Below are positions 25,348-35,079 of a stretch of 41,631 bases of DNA, one piece after another. Position numbers and translations under genes: made by a program. The stretch is from Solitalea agri (lineage in GTDB: Bacteria; Bacteroidota; Bacteroidia; Sphingobacteriales; Sphingobacteriaceae), in contig NZ_JAMWYS010000040.1 of the NCBI RefSeq assembly GCF_023914155.1, forward strand, positions 1-41,631. The letters are read 5' to 3'. A model generated the notes under the pieces. The model was not told the DNA's origin. It saw only the letters and a list, made by a program, of their open reading frames with translations, and did no database searches. Position 1 is the stretch's first letter, and each line of letters starts with the position of its first letter.

Positions 25348-27096
25348 TTATTGTAATCTAACTTCTTCAACGCTGGCTCCTGTTGCCACCATCGGAAATA
25401 CATTAGCTTCCTTCTCTACTACTACCTCTAATAAGTAAGGAACTTCAGAAGCAAGCATTTCTTCAACGGCGCTATCCAATTCGCAACGCTCAGTAATTTT
25501 TTTTGCTTTAACCCCAAAACCTTCTGAAATTTTGATAAAATCAGGGTTTTGCAATTCAACAAATGAATAGCGATTATCGAAAAACATTTCCTGCCATTGA
25601 CGCACCATTCCAAGGAAATTATTATTCAGGATTACAATTTTAACTGGTAATTTATTCTGAGCAATGGTTCCTAACTCCTGAATAGTCATTTGGAAACAGC
25701 CATCGCCAATTACGGCGATTACTTCACGATCAGGAGCCGCAACTTTAGCACCGAAAGCAGCAGGAAGTGCAAATCCCATGGTTCCCAACCCTCCTGATGA
25801 GATGAAGGAATTTGTACGAGCAAATTTAAAGTAACGAGCTGCCATCATTTGATGCTGTCCAACATCCGCTACTATGGCCGCTTCACCTTTGGTTTTCTCA
25901 GAGATTTTATTGATCACCTCTCCCATACGCAAACCGCCCTGGGTCGGGTGTATCTCAATCTCAATTACTTTTTCAATCTCTTGCTGATAACACTCATTAA
26001 ATTTCGCTAACCATTGTGAGTGTTCATTCTTGCGAATTAACGGTAACAATACCTGAAGAGCTTCCTTGGCGTCAGCATTGATTGAAACTGCAGTTTTTAC
26101 ATTTTTATCGATCTCAGCCGGATCCACCTCAATATGAACAACTTTAGCCTGTTTTGCATAACGACTTAAATCTCCTGTTACACGGTCATCGAAACGCATT
26201 CCAATGGCAATGATTACATCGGCCTGATTGGTAAGGAGATTTGGCCCATAATTACCATGCATACCTAGCATACCTACATACTGTGGATGCGCAGCTGGAA
26301 AAGCTGATAGTCCATGTAAAGTACTTGCTACCGGAATACCTGATTTTTCAACCAACTCGCGTACTTCATTCTCTGCTTTAGAAATTAAAATACCCTGACC
26401 AATAAACAAGAAAGGTTTTTTAGCCGCGTTAATTAACTCGGCAGCCTTTTCAACCTGCTCATACGTATAGTTTGATTTAGGGCGATAACCGCGAACACTG
26501 TTGCATTTAACATTAATAAATTCATTGGTTAATGCTTCAAACTGGGCATTCTTGGTAATATCAATCAGTACCGGTCCAGGACGACCACTTTTAGCAATGT
26601 AAAAAGCTTTGGCAATAATTTCTGGAATTTCATCAGCTGTAGTTACCTGATAGTTCCATTTGGTAATTGGCATCGTCATACCGATTACGTCTGCTTCCTG
26701 AAAAGCATCAGTACCCAATAATGATTTCGACACCTGTCCAACGAGGCATACCATTGGAACACTGTCCATCAACGCATCGGCAATTGGGGTAATCAGGTTG
26801 GTTGCACCAGGGCCTGAAGTTACCAAACAAACGCCCACCTTGCCTGAAATGCGTGCATATCCTTCAGCCGCATGACCAGCACCTTGCTCATGGCGCACTA
26901 AAATATGGTTTAGTTTATCACGATAGTCATAAAGTGCATCGTAGACCGGCATAATTGCCCCGCCCGGATAACCAAAAATCGTATCAACGCCTTCGGCCAC
27001 CAAAGCCATCATAAGGGCTTCTGATCCACTGATTTTACGTTGAGAGGCTTTGTTTTGTGCAGCCTTTGATGTATCGTTTTGAACTGTTGCTCCCAT
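25348..27096 (-). CDS. ilvB: Acetolactate synthase large (catalytic) subunit
   Basis: This 582-residue ThDP-dependent enzyme joins pyruvate to pyruvate or 2-oxobutyrate, the first common step of valine and isoleucine synthesis. The order is: N-terminal Pyr domain with the catalytic Glu70 in ILVRHEQGAGHAAEGYAR, central FAD-binding domain (RFDDRVTGDLSRYAKQAKVVHIEVD), and C-terminal PP domain. The PP domain's ThDP motif is GDGCFQMTIQELGTIAQNKLP, followed by NNNFLGMVRQWQ. The first 20 residues are a variable Ala/Lys/Gln-rich extension. Paired with ilvN downstream. Confidence 0.97.
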   Translation of the reverse strand: MGATVQNDTSKAAQNKASQRKISGSEALMMALVAEGVDTIFGYPGGAIMPVYDALYDYRDKLNHILVRHEQGAGHAAEGYARISGKVGVCLVTSGPGATNLITPIADALMDSVPMVCLVGQVSKSLLGTDAFQEADVIGMTMPITKWNYQVTTADEIPEIIAKAFYIAKSGRPGPVLIDITKNAQFEALTNEFINVKCNSVRGYRPKSNYTYEQVEKAAELINAAKKPFLFIGQGILISKAENEVRELVEKSGIPVASTLHGLSAFPAAHPQYVGMLGMHGNYGPNLLTNQADVIIAIGMRFDDRVTGDLSRYAKQAKVVHIEVDPAEIDKNVKTAVSINADAKEALQVLLPLIRKNEHSQWLAKFNECYQQEIEKVIEIEIHPTQGGLRMGEVINKISEKTKGEAAIVADVGQHQMMAARYFKFARTNSFISSGGLGTMGFALPAAFGAKVAAPDREVIAVIGDGCFQMTIQELGTIAQNKLPVKIVILNNNFLGMVRQWQEMFFDNRYSFVELQNPDFIKISEGFGVKAKKITERCELDSAVEEMLASEVPYLLEVVVEKEANVFPMVATGASVEEVRLQ

Positions 27097-27152
27097 GTTA
27101 TTTTGTTAAGATCAACTCCATGGATTAGTTGTATGGAGTCGTCGTTTTAATG

Positions 27153-28832
27153 TTATAACTCATCTGTAACACATCCTTCAGAAGCTGAAGAAACGTTTTT
27201 GATGTATTTAGCTAATGTACCTTTAGTGGCTTTCCAGGCCGGAGCTTGCCATGCAGCTCTTCTGCTTGCGATCTCTTCATCGCTTAGTTCTGCATTTAAG
27301 ACTCGCTTTTCGGCATCAATCGTAATGAGGTCGCCATCTTTAAGCAAGCCTATTAAGCCTCCATTTTGAGCTTCAGGCGTAATGTGTCCCACAACAAAAC
27401 CATGAGTTCCTCCTGAAAAGCGTCCATCTGTAATTAATGCTACACTTTTACCTAATCCTGCTCCCATAATTAATGAAGTTGGCTTAAGCATCTCAGGCAT
27501 TCCTGGTGCTCCTTTAGGTCCTTGGTAACGGATTACCACCACATCGCCTTTTTGGATTTTACCTGAAAGAACCGAATCGTTAAGCTCAAATTCAGTATTA
27601 AATACTTTAGCCGGTCCCGAAAATTTCAAGCCTTCTTTACCTGTAATTTTAGCAACTGAACCTTCAGCAGCTAAGTTTCCATATAAAATTTGTAAGTGAC
27701 CCGTTGCTTTGATCGGACTTTCAATTGGCACAATAATTTGCTGATTTTCTGACAGATCTGTAACGTTTGCAAGATTCTCAGCAACTGTTTTTCCAGTAAC
27801 AGTTAAACAATCGCCATGTAAGTATCCTTTTTTTAGTAAGTATTTCATTACAGCCGGGATACCACCTACCTGATGAAGATCCTTCATTAAATATTTACCA
27901 CTAGGTTTTAAATCGGCAATGAAAGGAGTTCTGTCTGAAATACGTTGAAAATCATCAATCGTAACTTTAACATCAACGGCCTTAGCAATGGCAATTAAGT
28001 GCAATACAGCATTTGTAGATCCACCTAAAGCCATTATGATCGTCATTGCATTTTCAAATGCCTTTTCAGTCATAATATCCTTTGGAAGAATATTCTTCTC
28101 CAGTAAAGAACGAATTGCTTTACCTGCAGCTTTACATTCATCCTGCTTTTCTTTGCTTACGGCAGGATTTGATGAACTGTAAGGCAAACTCATTCCAAGT
28201 GCTTCAATTGCTGAAGACATGGTATTAGCTGTATACATCCCTCCGCAAGCTCCAGAGCCCGGGCAAGCATGTTTTACTACTTCTTTAAATTCTTCTGGTG
28301 TTATATCTCCGGCAATTTTTTGCCCTAATGCCTCAAAAGCTGAAATGATGTCAAGATCTTTCCCATTATGATGACCGGCATCAATAGTACCACCATAAAC
28401 CATAATAGCAGGGCGATTTAAACGACCCATAGCCATTAAAGCACCCGGCATATTTTTATCACAACCCATTACAGTAATTACAGCATCATACCACTGTGCC
28501 GATACTACAGTTTCAATACTGTCGGCAATAATATCACGTGACTGTAATGAGTAACGCATACCTTCGGTACCGTTTGACATACCATCACTCACTCCAATGG
28601 TATTAAAAATAAGCCCCACCATCTCGTTATCCTTCACACCAGCCTTAATCGATCTCGCTAAGTCATTCAGATGCATATTACAAGTATTTCCCTCATAACC
28701 TGCACTGGCAATGCCTACCTGTGCTTTATTCATGTCCTCCTCAGAAAGACCAATTCCATGTAACATGGCTTGAGCACCAGGTAATGTAGTGTCCTGTGTT
28801 AATGTTGAACTATATTTATTCAGTTTATTCAT
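27153..28832 (-). CDS. ilvD: Dihydroxyacid dehydratase
   Basis: IlvD dehydrates dihydroxyisovalerate and dihydroxymethylvalerate to the 2-oxo acids. At 559 residues it matches the family. The three Fe-S cluster cysteines are in [23 protein letters not shown] and [20 protein letters not shown]; the last also marks the active site. Further motifs are [13 protein letters not shown] and the C-terminal [20 protein letters not shown]. It needs an Fe-S cluster, so it depends on carriers such as the Nfu protein at 7015. It is the third gene of the operon, 77 bases after ilvE. Confidence 0.97.
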   Translation of the reverse strand: MNKLNKYSSTLTQDTTLPGAQAMLHGIGLSEEDMNKAQVGIASAGYEGNTCNMHLNDLARSIKAGVKDNEMVGLIFNTIGVSDGMSNGTEGMRYSLQSRDIIADSIETVVSAQWYDAVITVMGCDKNMPGALMAMGRLNRPAIMVYGGTIDAGHHNGKDLDIISAFEALGQKIAGDITPEEFKEVVKHACPGSGACGGMYTANTMSSAIEALGMSLPYSSSNPAVSKEKQDECKAAGKAIRSLLEKNILPKDIMTEKAFENAMTIIMALGGSTNAVLHLIAIAKAVDVKVTIDDFQRISDRTPFIADLKPSGKYLMKDLHQVGGIPAVMKYLLKKGYLHGDCLTVTGKTVAENLANVTDLSENQQIIVPIESPIKATGHLQILYGNLAAEGSVAKITGKEGLKFSGPAKVFNTEFELNDSVLSGKIQKGDVVVIRYQGPKGAPGMPEMLKPTSLIMGAGLGKSVALITDGRFSGGTHGFVVGHITPEAQNGGLIGLLKDGDLITIDAEKRVLNAELSDEEIASRRAAWQAPAWKATKGTLAKYIKNVSSASEGCVTDEL

Positions 28833-28909
28833 TTGTAAAATTTAATATAAAAGTATGTTTTCTTTAAAAGTTTGATAAACAATCATTGTTTTGTTTTACG
28901 ATGCTCAAT

Positions 28910-29797
28910 TTAGATGATGTAACCTTTGTATTCTTTTAAAGTAACTCGTTTCCTGTATTTTACGCTTATTTCGTAGCCAATTGTGTCTTGCCATTTTTTA
29001 CGAAAGCTTTTGCCGTCAATACTTTCAATTCCGGCTACCTCTGCAGCTGTTCCGGTTGAAAATGCACCATCTATATCAATCAATTCTTCAGGTCTTATTT
29101 TCTTTTCTATTACCTGATAGCCCAGATCGTGAGCAATGTCAATTACTGTTGAGCGTGTAATACCTGGAAATATATTTCCTACATCAGGTGTATAAATGAT
29201 GTTATCTTTTTCGAAGAAGAAATTTGATGCTGCACATTGTGCTACAAACCCATTTTGGTCAAGTAATAAAGCCTCATCAAATCCTTTTTGCTTTGCTTCG
29301 CGAGTTGCCAGTATGGCGTTTACATATTGCCCGTTAACTTTACTATCAACATGAAAAGCCGAAGGACTGATTCGAATATAAGAAGAGGTCATTAAGCGAG
29401 GTTGTTTATCACCATAATACACCGCCCAGCTAAAAGCTCCAATAAAAATATTATGAGTATTTCCAGGTGTTAGCGACAAATTATCACCAGCAAAAACTAA
29501 TGGACGGATATATGCATTTTTTAAATGATTACGACGAATTAATTCATAGGAAATATCCGTTAATTCTTCCACAGTATAGTTTAAAGAAAGATTCAGCGTT
29601 TCGCAAGAGTAAACCAAGCGTTTAAAATGCTCTATAGGTTTAAAAATACGGGTACCTTCATCCGTTTCATAGGCCCTGATACCTTCAAAGGCACTATTAC
29701 CGTAATGAAACGATTGGCTGTAGGGACTTAGCTTAACATCCTTGATGTTTACATATTGCCCATTGTAAAAGACAATTGAGTTTTCATTAAAATACAT
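28910..29797 (-). CDS. ilvE: Branched-chain amino acid aminotransferase
   Basis: This 295-residue class IV PLP enzyme makes the final transamination to Ile, Val and Leu from glutamate. Motifs are SQSFHYGNSAFEGIRAYET, the PLP lysine K153 in HVDSKVNGQYVNAILATREAK, the sequence GFDEALLLDQNGFVAQCAASNFFFEKD, and PGITRSTVIDIAHDLG. The length and the AFEGIRAY motif fit the bacterial IlvE type rather than D-amino-acid transaminase. It is second in the operon, 58 bases after ilvA. Confidence 0.95.
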   Translation of the reverse strand: MYFNENSIVFYNGQYVNIKDVKLSPYSQSFHYGNSAFEGIRAYETDEGTRIFKPIEHFKRLVYSCETLNLSLNYTVEELTDISYELIRRNHLKNAYIRPLVFAGDNLSLTPGNTHNIFIGAFSWAVYYGDKQPRLMTSSYIRISPSAFHVDSKVNGQYVNAILATREAKQKGFDEALLLDQNGFVAQCAASNFFFEKDNIIYTPDVGNIFPGITRSTVIDIAHDLGYQVIEKKIRPEELIDIDGAFSTGTAAEVAGIESIDGKSFRKKWQDTIGYEISVKYRKRVTLKEYKGYII

Positions 29798-29855
29798 ATA
29801 TCGATCTATAAGGTTAAAATTGGATGATAAATTTATATGGTCGTTTTAATATGAC

Positions 29856-31109
29856 TTAAACAAGATATTTTCTCAGCATTTCATGATCATTCACATTTAT
29901 GTAATTGATATGATTTTGTTTAAGGCGATATAGCAAAGGATCTAAATCAGTCTTAGAAGCGAGCTCGATGCCCACTAAAGCAGGACCAAATTCCTTGTTT
30001 GTTTTCTTCAGGTATTGAAAATGCACAATGTCATCGTTGGGCCCTAACGCTTCGTTCAAGAAATTACGAAGCTCACCCGGTTTCTGTGCAAACTCGATAA
30101 TAAAATAGTATTTCAAGCCTTCATAAATCAAACTTCGTTCAATTATATCAGGATAACGGGCGATATCATTATTTCCTCCACTAAGCACGCAAACCACTTT
30201 TTTGCCTTTCAGCTGATCAGCAATTTTATCAAGAACAGCAATTGACATTGCCCCTGCCGGTTCTGCAATAATTCCTTCATTCTGATAAAGTTCGATCATG
30301 GTTGTGCAAACTTTTCCTTCTTCTATTGTTAAAAGCTGATCAATATGCTTATTGATGATCTGAAAGGTTTGTTCGCCAATCTGCCTTACTGCTGCTCCGT
30401 CAATAAAAGTATCAATAGATGTAAGTTGCACTGGTTTACCCGATTTACGAGCTTCAACCATTTTAGGTGCGCCTGCCGGATCCACTCCAATTACTTTTAC
30501 CTGCTCACGATTTTCCTTAAAGTATAAGCATGCTCCCGATGCAAGGCCGCCCCCCCCAATTGGCACCACCAATACATCAATATCTGCTAACTCATCATTT
30601 ATTTCCTTTGCCACAGTAGCCTGACCGAAAATTGTATTCCAATCATCGAAGGGATGAATGAAGGCCAAATCATTTTGTTCCGTAAATTTTTTTGCTGCGG
30701 CATAGGCCTCGTCATAAGTAGTTCCCGTTAAAACAATATTGGCCCATTCGCCGCCAAAGCTTCGTACCTTCTCTATCTTTTGACGCGGAGTTACCTGAGG
30801 CATAAAAATATGCGACTTTATCTTCAGCTTCTTGCTACTCAAAGCAACCCCCTGCGCATGATTACCAGCACTGGCACATACAACACCGCGGTCCCTTCGA
30901 GCCGCATCAAGATTGATAATATTATTATACGCCCCCCTGATTTTATAAGACCTAACCGGCTGCATGTCCTCCCGCTTGATATATAATTTGCACCTGTATT
31001 TTTCGGATAATCGGGTTACAAATTGCAAAGGTGTTTTTACTGCAACGCCGTCGAGCTTTTCGGCAGCCAGCAATATTTGTTCTGTTAAATCGGAGGTTGT
31101 TGTTTGCAT
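29856..31109 (-). CDS. ilvA: Threonine dehydratase (biosynthetic)
   Basis: IlvA deaminates threonine to 2-oxobutyrate, the committed step to isoleucine. The 417-residue protein has the PLP fold: catalytic Lys56 in PVRSYKIRGAYNNI, the phosphate loop VPIGGGGLASG, and ASAGNHAQGVALSS. The C-terminal 90 residues (LKYYFIIEFAQKPGELRNFL and on) form a single ACT-like regulatory domain, so it is the short form with one domain instead of the two of E. coli IlvA. Feedback by isoleucine is therefore likely. It is the first structural gene after the leader and attenuator. Confidence 0.95.
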   Translation of the reverse strand: MQTTTSDLTEQILLAAEKLDGVAVKTPLQFVTRLSEKYRCKLYIKREDMQPVRSYKIRGAYNNIINLDAARRDRGVVCASAGNHAQGVALSSKKLKIKSHIFMPQVTPRQKIEKVRSFGGEWANIVLTGTTYDEAYAAAKKFTEQNDLAFIHPFDDWNTIFGQATVAKEINDELADIDVLVVPIGGGGLASGACLYFKENREQVKVIGVDPAGAPKMVEARKSGKPVQLTSIDTFIDGAAVRQIGEQTFQIINKHIDQLLTIEEGKVCTTMIELYQNEGIIAEPAGAMSIAVLDKIADQLKGKKVVCVLSGGNNDIARYPDIIERSLIYEGLKYYFIIEFAQKPGELRNFLNEALGPNDDIVHFQYLKKTNKEFGPALVGIELASKTDLDPLLYRLKQNHINYINVNDHEMLRKYLV

Positions 31110-31123
31110 AGTTCTGATAAAGT

Positions 31124-31159
31124 AAAAGAGCCGCTCCCTGTTTGGGAAGCGGCTCTTTT
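31124..31159 (-). terminator. Attenuator hairpin upstream of ilvA
   Basis: On the minus strand AAAAGAGCCGCT (31159-31148) pairs perfectly with AGCGGCTCTTTT (31135-31124), with CCC/GGG pairing inside, followed by ACTTTATC. It lies 45 bases after the leader-peptide stop and 14 bases before ilvA. The leader segment GGGAAG (31201-31196) is complementary to CTTCCC (31149-31144) in the 5' arm, giving a possible antiterminator. Confidence 0.85.
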
Positions 31160-31203
31160 TATGTTTGTGTTTGCTTTACAATTTTAAGTGCACTACTTCC
31201 CTG

Positions 31204-31266
31204 TCATGTGTGAATAATCACCACGATAATAATAATGACAGTAATAATAGTGCTCAGATTTTTCAT
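31204..31266 (-). CDS. ilv operon leader peptide
   Basis: This short frame encodes MKNLSTIITVIIIIVVIIHT and then TGA. Eight of its 20 residues are Ile (seven ATT, one ATC), three are Val, one is Leu and three are Thr, with a nearly unbroken Ile/Val block at positions 7-18. It lies directly before a strong terminator hairpin and the ilvAEDBNC operon. It fits ribosome-mediated attenuation: when charged Ile- or Val-tRNA is short, the ribosome stalls in the block and an antiterminator can form. The pattern is like the known ilv leader peptides of enterobacteria, but the sequence is not one I recognise. Confidence 0.85.
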   Translation of the reverse strand: MKNLSTIITVIIIIVVIIHT

Positions 31267-31358
31267 TTGTTTAATTCTTATCGCTAAGATATTGTGATAT
31301 TTCTAAAAAAACAAAATAAAGATTAAAAAAATGCAATAATTCTACGATACCTACTCTC

Positions 31359-33983
31359 TTAATAAGAATCATCATAATAATATGGACGGCGCTTACTAAG
31401 CTTTAAATCCTGCAAAATTGATGATTTTACCCTAATATCAATGTTATACTGTTTATACTGTCCAAACGGTACCCAGTACACTTGTAAGTCCCAGCAATGT
31501 AAATCACGGGCAATACTTAAAGTTGTTGGTGATAGGGATTTGTTGGTTAGATCATAACCTGTCATACCACTGATTTTCCACTTTGGTGTTAAGCTAAAAT
31601 CCCCGTTTACGTTTACTGTTTGAAAGTAATTATTGATTTTTTTCCCATTTATATAAGAAGGAGTATAACTAAAAGCGTAGTTAACACTTACATTCCAAGG
31701 TATACTAAAATCAATGAAATTATTCGGATTTGGATCAATCAGATACAAATCACGTTGCTGTTGTGTGGTAAATTGAGGCCTGTTCTTCGCTTTAGAATTG
31801 AAGCTAGCACTTAAAGAGATGTTGGCGTTAGTTAGATTCAATAAAGGACCTCCTTCGTTGATGGAAAACTTATTGATTCTTACACCATTTCTATTAATAA
31901 AATATGGATCGAATATAGCTCCGAAATTCAAGTTCACCGTTTTAAATAAATTGGTATATCCACTCATTGAAATTGGGGCAAGGTTCAATGAGTCAGCGGC
32001 AAAATTATAGCTGGAGGTAACGCTTAGATCATTTAAAATAGATATTTTCTTTTCTCCATTCACTGTATCCTTTTTCGATCGAACCTTCATCTCCAGGTTA
32101 TTACTAAGTCCAAAACTTACCACACTGCTCCTTCCGTAGCTAGACGACCCTGACTCGAATACAGAGTATGGTACTTCCTTTCCCGCAGTATCAGTGTACG
32201 TTTTAGTATAGCCATATTTAGGATCAGAAAAGTCGGGTTTGTAGCTATAACTTACCGATGGTCTTAACGTATGTCGTATAGCTTTAATCCCACCGTTTTT
32301 AAACTGTGCCATACCATATAAGGTGGTGCTTGCACTAACTGAAAGATTGTAGCTTCGCTCTGCCTTAAACCCGTTGTGATAAGTAGTAATTGGTTGATTT
32401 GTATTTGGATCCGCTTCTTTTGTTACCGTTCTGAAATACCAGTTTTCGGTATAAGGCAAACTTGGTGAAATGTTTATAAACTTCAGCACATTGAAACTGG
32501 TTTGAATGCTTGCTGAATGATTAACCAGGGTTTTAAATTGATGCTCTGGTGGAACATTTGATTTAAATAATAAACTATCGTAGGTATTAATCGTATTACT
32601 TAAGGCTAATCCATAGGTAACCCTTATTTTACTATAAAATGTAGGCGGCCCAATTCGATTCGGTGAGTCAAACGGAGTAAACTGAATACCGTTTAATGTT
32701 AATGTAGGCAATGTTAGATTAACAGACCCAGTTTCAAACTGTTGTGAAGCACTTAGAGAGCTCGAAAGATTGATAGGAGTTTTACCTTGCCAGGTTTTTG
32801 AATAACTAATGGATGAATTTGAGCTGCTATTTAAACGATTAGGCAAAGGAATAAAATTTCCGGTATTCTGATAAAATTTGGAAGATGATAAATTAACCGA
32901 GGCCGAAAAGCTTGAACCGGTTCCTTGTCGGCTTTGACTGTGAGACCACATTATATGGAAATCCTTATTAGTGTGAAATTCAGGAGTTCCCTCATCTCCA
33001 TATCTCGAATTAGAGTAGGTAAAGTTTAAGTTTCCTGTGTACTTGTATCTCACAACATATCGTGACGAGGCACCTAGATCATAACTGCCATTAGTAAAAA
33101 TACTGGCTTTAAGCGCCATATCAATATTGTCGCTTATCCCCAAGTAATACCCCATATCACGTAGGAAAAAGCCTTTTTGTTCATCCTCTCCAATAGACGG
33201 AAAAATTATTCCGTTTGCTCGCTTTGAGGTCTTAGGAAAAAAACCAAAAGGCACCACCAGCGGTGTGGGTATATCCTCGATGTATAAATAGGCTGGGCCA
33301 GTAACCACCCTGTTTTCCATTACCTTGGCTTTGGTAATTTTTATCCCAAAATGTACATGATCAGGGTCGTTGCAAGTAGTGTAGGTTCCCCCTTTTAAAA
33401 AGCCTTCCTTATTCTCATTCAGCTTCATTTGGCCACCTCTGATAAAACCTTCACCTTCTTTTGTCACTCCAGACCAAACTTTCGCCTTTTTCGATTTGAA
33501 ATTATATGCCAAACTATCTGCAATAACATCACTGCCTTCACCTGTCATAAATGGCCTACCATTATAAACGCCAGAGCTATCTTTCATGCCCTTAGCGTAA
33601 ACAATCATAGTGTTTTGGTCAACCCTTATAAAGTCGGCTTTAAGTGTTATGCCCTCGAACTTTACCTCGGCATCTTTGTATAAATAAAGATACTTTCCAG
33701 AAATGTCAGCCAAAATTGAATCTTTGGCATTATATTCTACCTTAGATTTTAACGCAGTTCCGGCTTTATTATTCAGTTTCACCCTTTGGGTAGCAGTATC
33801 CATTCGAATTGAGTCGATTTTCCTACTCGGTTTTTGAATGGTGTCTTTAAGGATTATCGATTTTAGGGAGAATGAAGAAGAGTTTCTATCAAATGCGCTC
33901 GTATTCAAGGTTATTACGCTCGTCAAAGATAGAAATGTTAATACTGCAAAAGTTTGTGTAAAATGCTTGCCTAATAATTTCAA
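31359..33983 (-). CDS. lptD: LptD-like LPS-assembly outer membrane protein
   Basis: This 874-residue protein probably delivers LPS to the outer leaflet. A signal sequence is present (FAVLTFLSLTSVITLNTSAFD region, about 11-31). Residues about 85-240 form an OstA/LptA-like jelly-roll repeat (SGKYLYLYKDAEVKFEGITLKADFIRVDQ; EGSDVIADSLAYNFKSKKAKVW; KEGFLKGGTYTTCNDPDHVHFGI). The rest is a large barrel with many strands (PSIGEDEQKGFFLRDMGYYLGISDNIDM). No ATG is available in this frame near the start; TTG 33983 is the likely start. It diverges from the amidase gene, with the two start regions only about 30 bases apart. Confidence 0.88.
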   Translation of the reverse strand: MKLLGKHFTQTFAVLTFLSLTSVITLNTSAFDRNSSSFSLKSIILKDTIQKPSRKIDSIRMDTATQRVKLNNKAGTALKSKVEYNAKDSILADISGKYLYLYKDAEVKFEGITLKADFIRVDQNTMIVYAKGMKDSSGVYNGRPFMTGEGSDVIADSLAYNFKSKKAKVWSGVTKEGEGFIRGGQMKLNENKEGFLKGGTYTTCNDPDHVHFGIKITKAKVMENRVVTGPAYLYIEDIPTPLVVPFGFFPKTSKRANGIIFPSIGEDEQKGFFLRDMGYYLGISDNIDMALKASIFTNGSYDLGASSRYVVRYKYTGNLNFTYSNSRYGDEGTPEFHTNKDFHIMWSHSQSRQGTGSSFSASVNLSSSKFYQNTGNFIPLPNRLNSSSNSSISYSKTWQGKTPINLSSSLSASQQFETGSVNLTLPTLTLNGIQFTPFDSPNRIGPPTFYSKIRVTYGLALSNTINTYDSLLFKSNVPPEHQFKTLVNHSASIQTSFNVLKFINISPSLPYTENWYFRTVTKEADPNTNQPITTYHNGFKAERSYNLSVSASTTLYGMAQFKNGGIKAIRHTLRPSVSYSYKPDFSDPKYGYTKTYTDTAGKEVPYSVFESGSSSYGRSSVVSFGLSNNLEMKVRSKKDTVNGEKKISILNDLSVTSSYNFAADSLNLAPISMSGYTNLFKTVNLNFGAIFDPYFINRNGVRINKFSINEGGPLLNLTNANISLSASFNSKAKNRPQFTTQQQRDLYLIDPNPNNFIDFSIPWNVSVNYAFSYTPSYINGKKINNYFQTVNVNGDFSLTPKWKISGMTGYDLTNKSLSPTTLSIARDLHCWDLQVYWVPFGQYKQYNIDIRVKSSILQDLKLSKRRPYYYDDSY

Positions 33984-34000
33984 AATATTTTGTTGAATAT

Positions 34001-34008
34001 TATTTTTG
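34001..34008 (+). promoter_or_regulatory. Candidate -7 box of the amidase gene (near-leaderless)
   Basis: TATTTTTG matches TAnnTTTG and ends five bases before ATG 34014, so the mRNA would start at or next to the codon. No good -33 element is seen at normal spacing. Confidence 0.4.
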
Positions 34009-34013
34009 CGATT

Positions 34014-34874
34014 ATGGAATTTAATAGCACCCCAAAGTTAAAGAAATTTAGAGCAGTCAGAATATTTTTTAACACTTTGGCTCTATCGTTTTTATTTATT
34101 AGTCTATCGTCTTTCAACTTAGAGTCTATTACACAGAAAGATAGATTAAAAAAATCGAGTAATTATAAATTTAAAACAATCGTAATTGATGCGGGTCACG
34201 GTGGTAAAGATGTTGGCGCCAACCGGGCTTGGGGAACCGAAAAAAGAGTGGCGCTTGCCATTGCCTTAAAATTTGGAAGATTAATTGACGATGCTTTCCC
34301 AGAAATTAAGGTAGTTTATACCCGTAAAGACGATTCTTTTGTCGAATTGTATGAACGCGCCAATATTGCAAACAGAAATAAAGCTGATTTATTTGTATCG
34401 ATACATTGCAACTCAAACGCCAGTAGCTCGCCCTATGGAACCGAAACGTATGCCTTTGGTATTGATTCAAGAACAAATAAAGAAAAGATGGAAGTTGCCA
34501 AACGTGAAAACTCCGTAATTTTATTGGAAGACAATTACGAGAAAAGCTACGACGGTTTCGACCCAAACTCACCTGAATCGTACATTATCTTTTCTTTGTA
34601 TCAAAATAAAAACCTCGATAAAAGTCTTTCCATTGCTTCTAAAATAGAAAATGAGTTTGGCGAAACTGACAATCGCTACAGTCGTGGTGTACGCCAGGAA
34701 CGTTTTCTTGTATTGCGATATACTAATATGCCAGCAATTTTAGTTGAAACCGGATTTATCTCTAACCGTGAGGAAGGCAAATACTTAGCCAGCGATGATG
34801 GCCAGAATGAAGTGGCCTCTTCTCTTTTCAGGGCCTTTAAAGCATATAAAAAAGAAGTGGAAATGGCTAATTAG
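34014..34874 (+). CDS. N-acetylmuramoyl-L-alanine amidase (Amidase_3)
   Basis: The frame opens at a TTG at 33990, but ATG 34014 (MEFNSTPKLKKFRAV, 286 residues) is preferred. A signal-anchor helix follows (FFNTLALSFLFISLSSF, about 18-34), then a zinc amidase domain that cleaves the bond between MurNAc and the stem peptide. Motifs are IVIDAGHGGKDVGANRAWGTEKRVAL (first His ligand and Glu), ADLFVSIHCNSNAS (His ligand) and AILVETGFISNREEGKYL (catalytic Glu). The insert around SYDGFDPNSPESYIIFSLYQNKNLDKS is the usual Bacteroidetes form. It acts in the periplasm on cell separation. It diverges from lptD. Confidence 0.93.
   Translation: MEFNSTPKLKKFRAVRIFFNTLALSFLFISLSSFNLESITQKDRLKKSSNYKFKTIVIDAGHGGKDVGANRAWGTEKRVALAIALKFGRLIDDAFPEIKVVYTRKDDSFVELYERANIANRNKADLFVSIHCNSNASSSPYGTETYAFGIDSRTNKEKMEVAKRENSVILLEDNYEKSYDGFDPNSPESYIIFSLYQNKNLDKSLSIASKIENEFGETDNRYSRGVRQERFLVLRYTNMPAILVETGFISNREEGKYLASDDGQNEVASSLFRAFKAYKKEVEMAN
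34033..34040 (-). promoter_or_regulatory. Candidate -7 box of lptD inside the amidase gene
   Basis: On the minus strand TAACTTTG matches TAnnTTTG. It lies in the first codons of the amidase gene, so the two divergent promoters would overlap. The lptD leader would be about 44 bases. Confidence 0.35.
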
Positions 34875-34963
34875 CAGCATTGCTTATTAACCATTAATAT
34901 AAGACCTTTAATTACCATACTGCTTCTAATTTAGATTCTGTGGAAATGAATAAAGGTTTTTCT

Positions 34964-34971
34964 TACTTTTG
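34964..34971 (+). promoter_or_regulatory. Candidate -7 box of the MCE/MlaD gene
   Basis: TACTTTTG matches TAnnTTTG, giving a leader of about 100 bases to ATG 35080. No clear leader structure was found. Confidence 0.45.
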
Positions 34972-35079
34972 CCACCTGTAGGTTAAGAAAATTTAATTTA
35001 GCTTATGATAAATTATTTTCCGATAAATGCCTGTTTAATCAGTCAATCATCTTAACCTGTTTAATTTCTTACTAATCTG

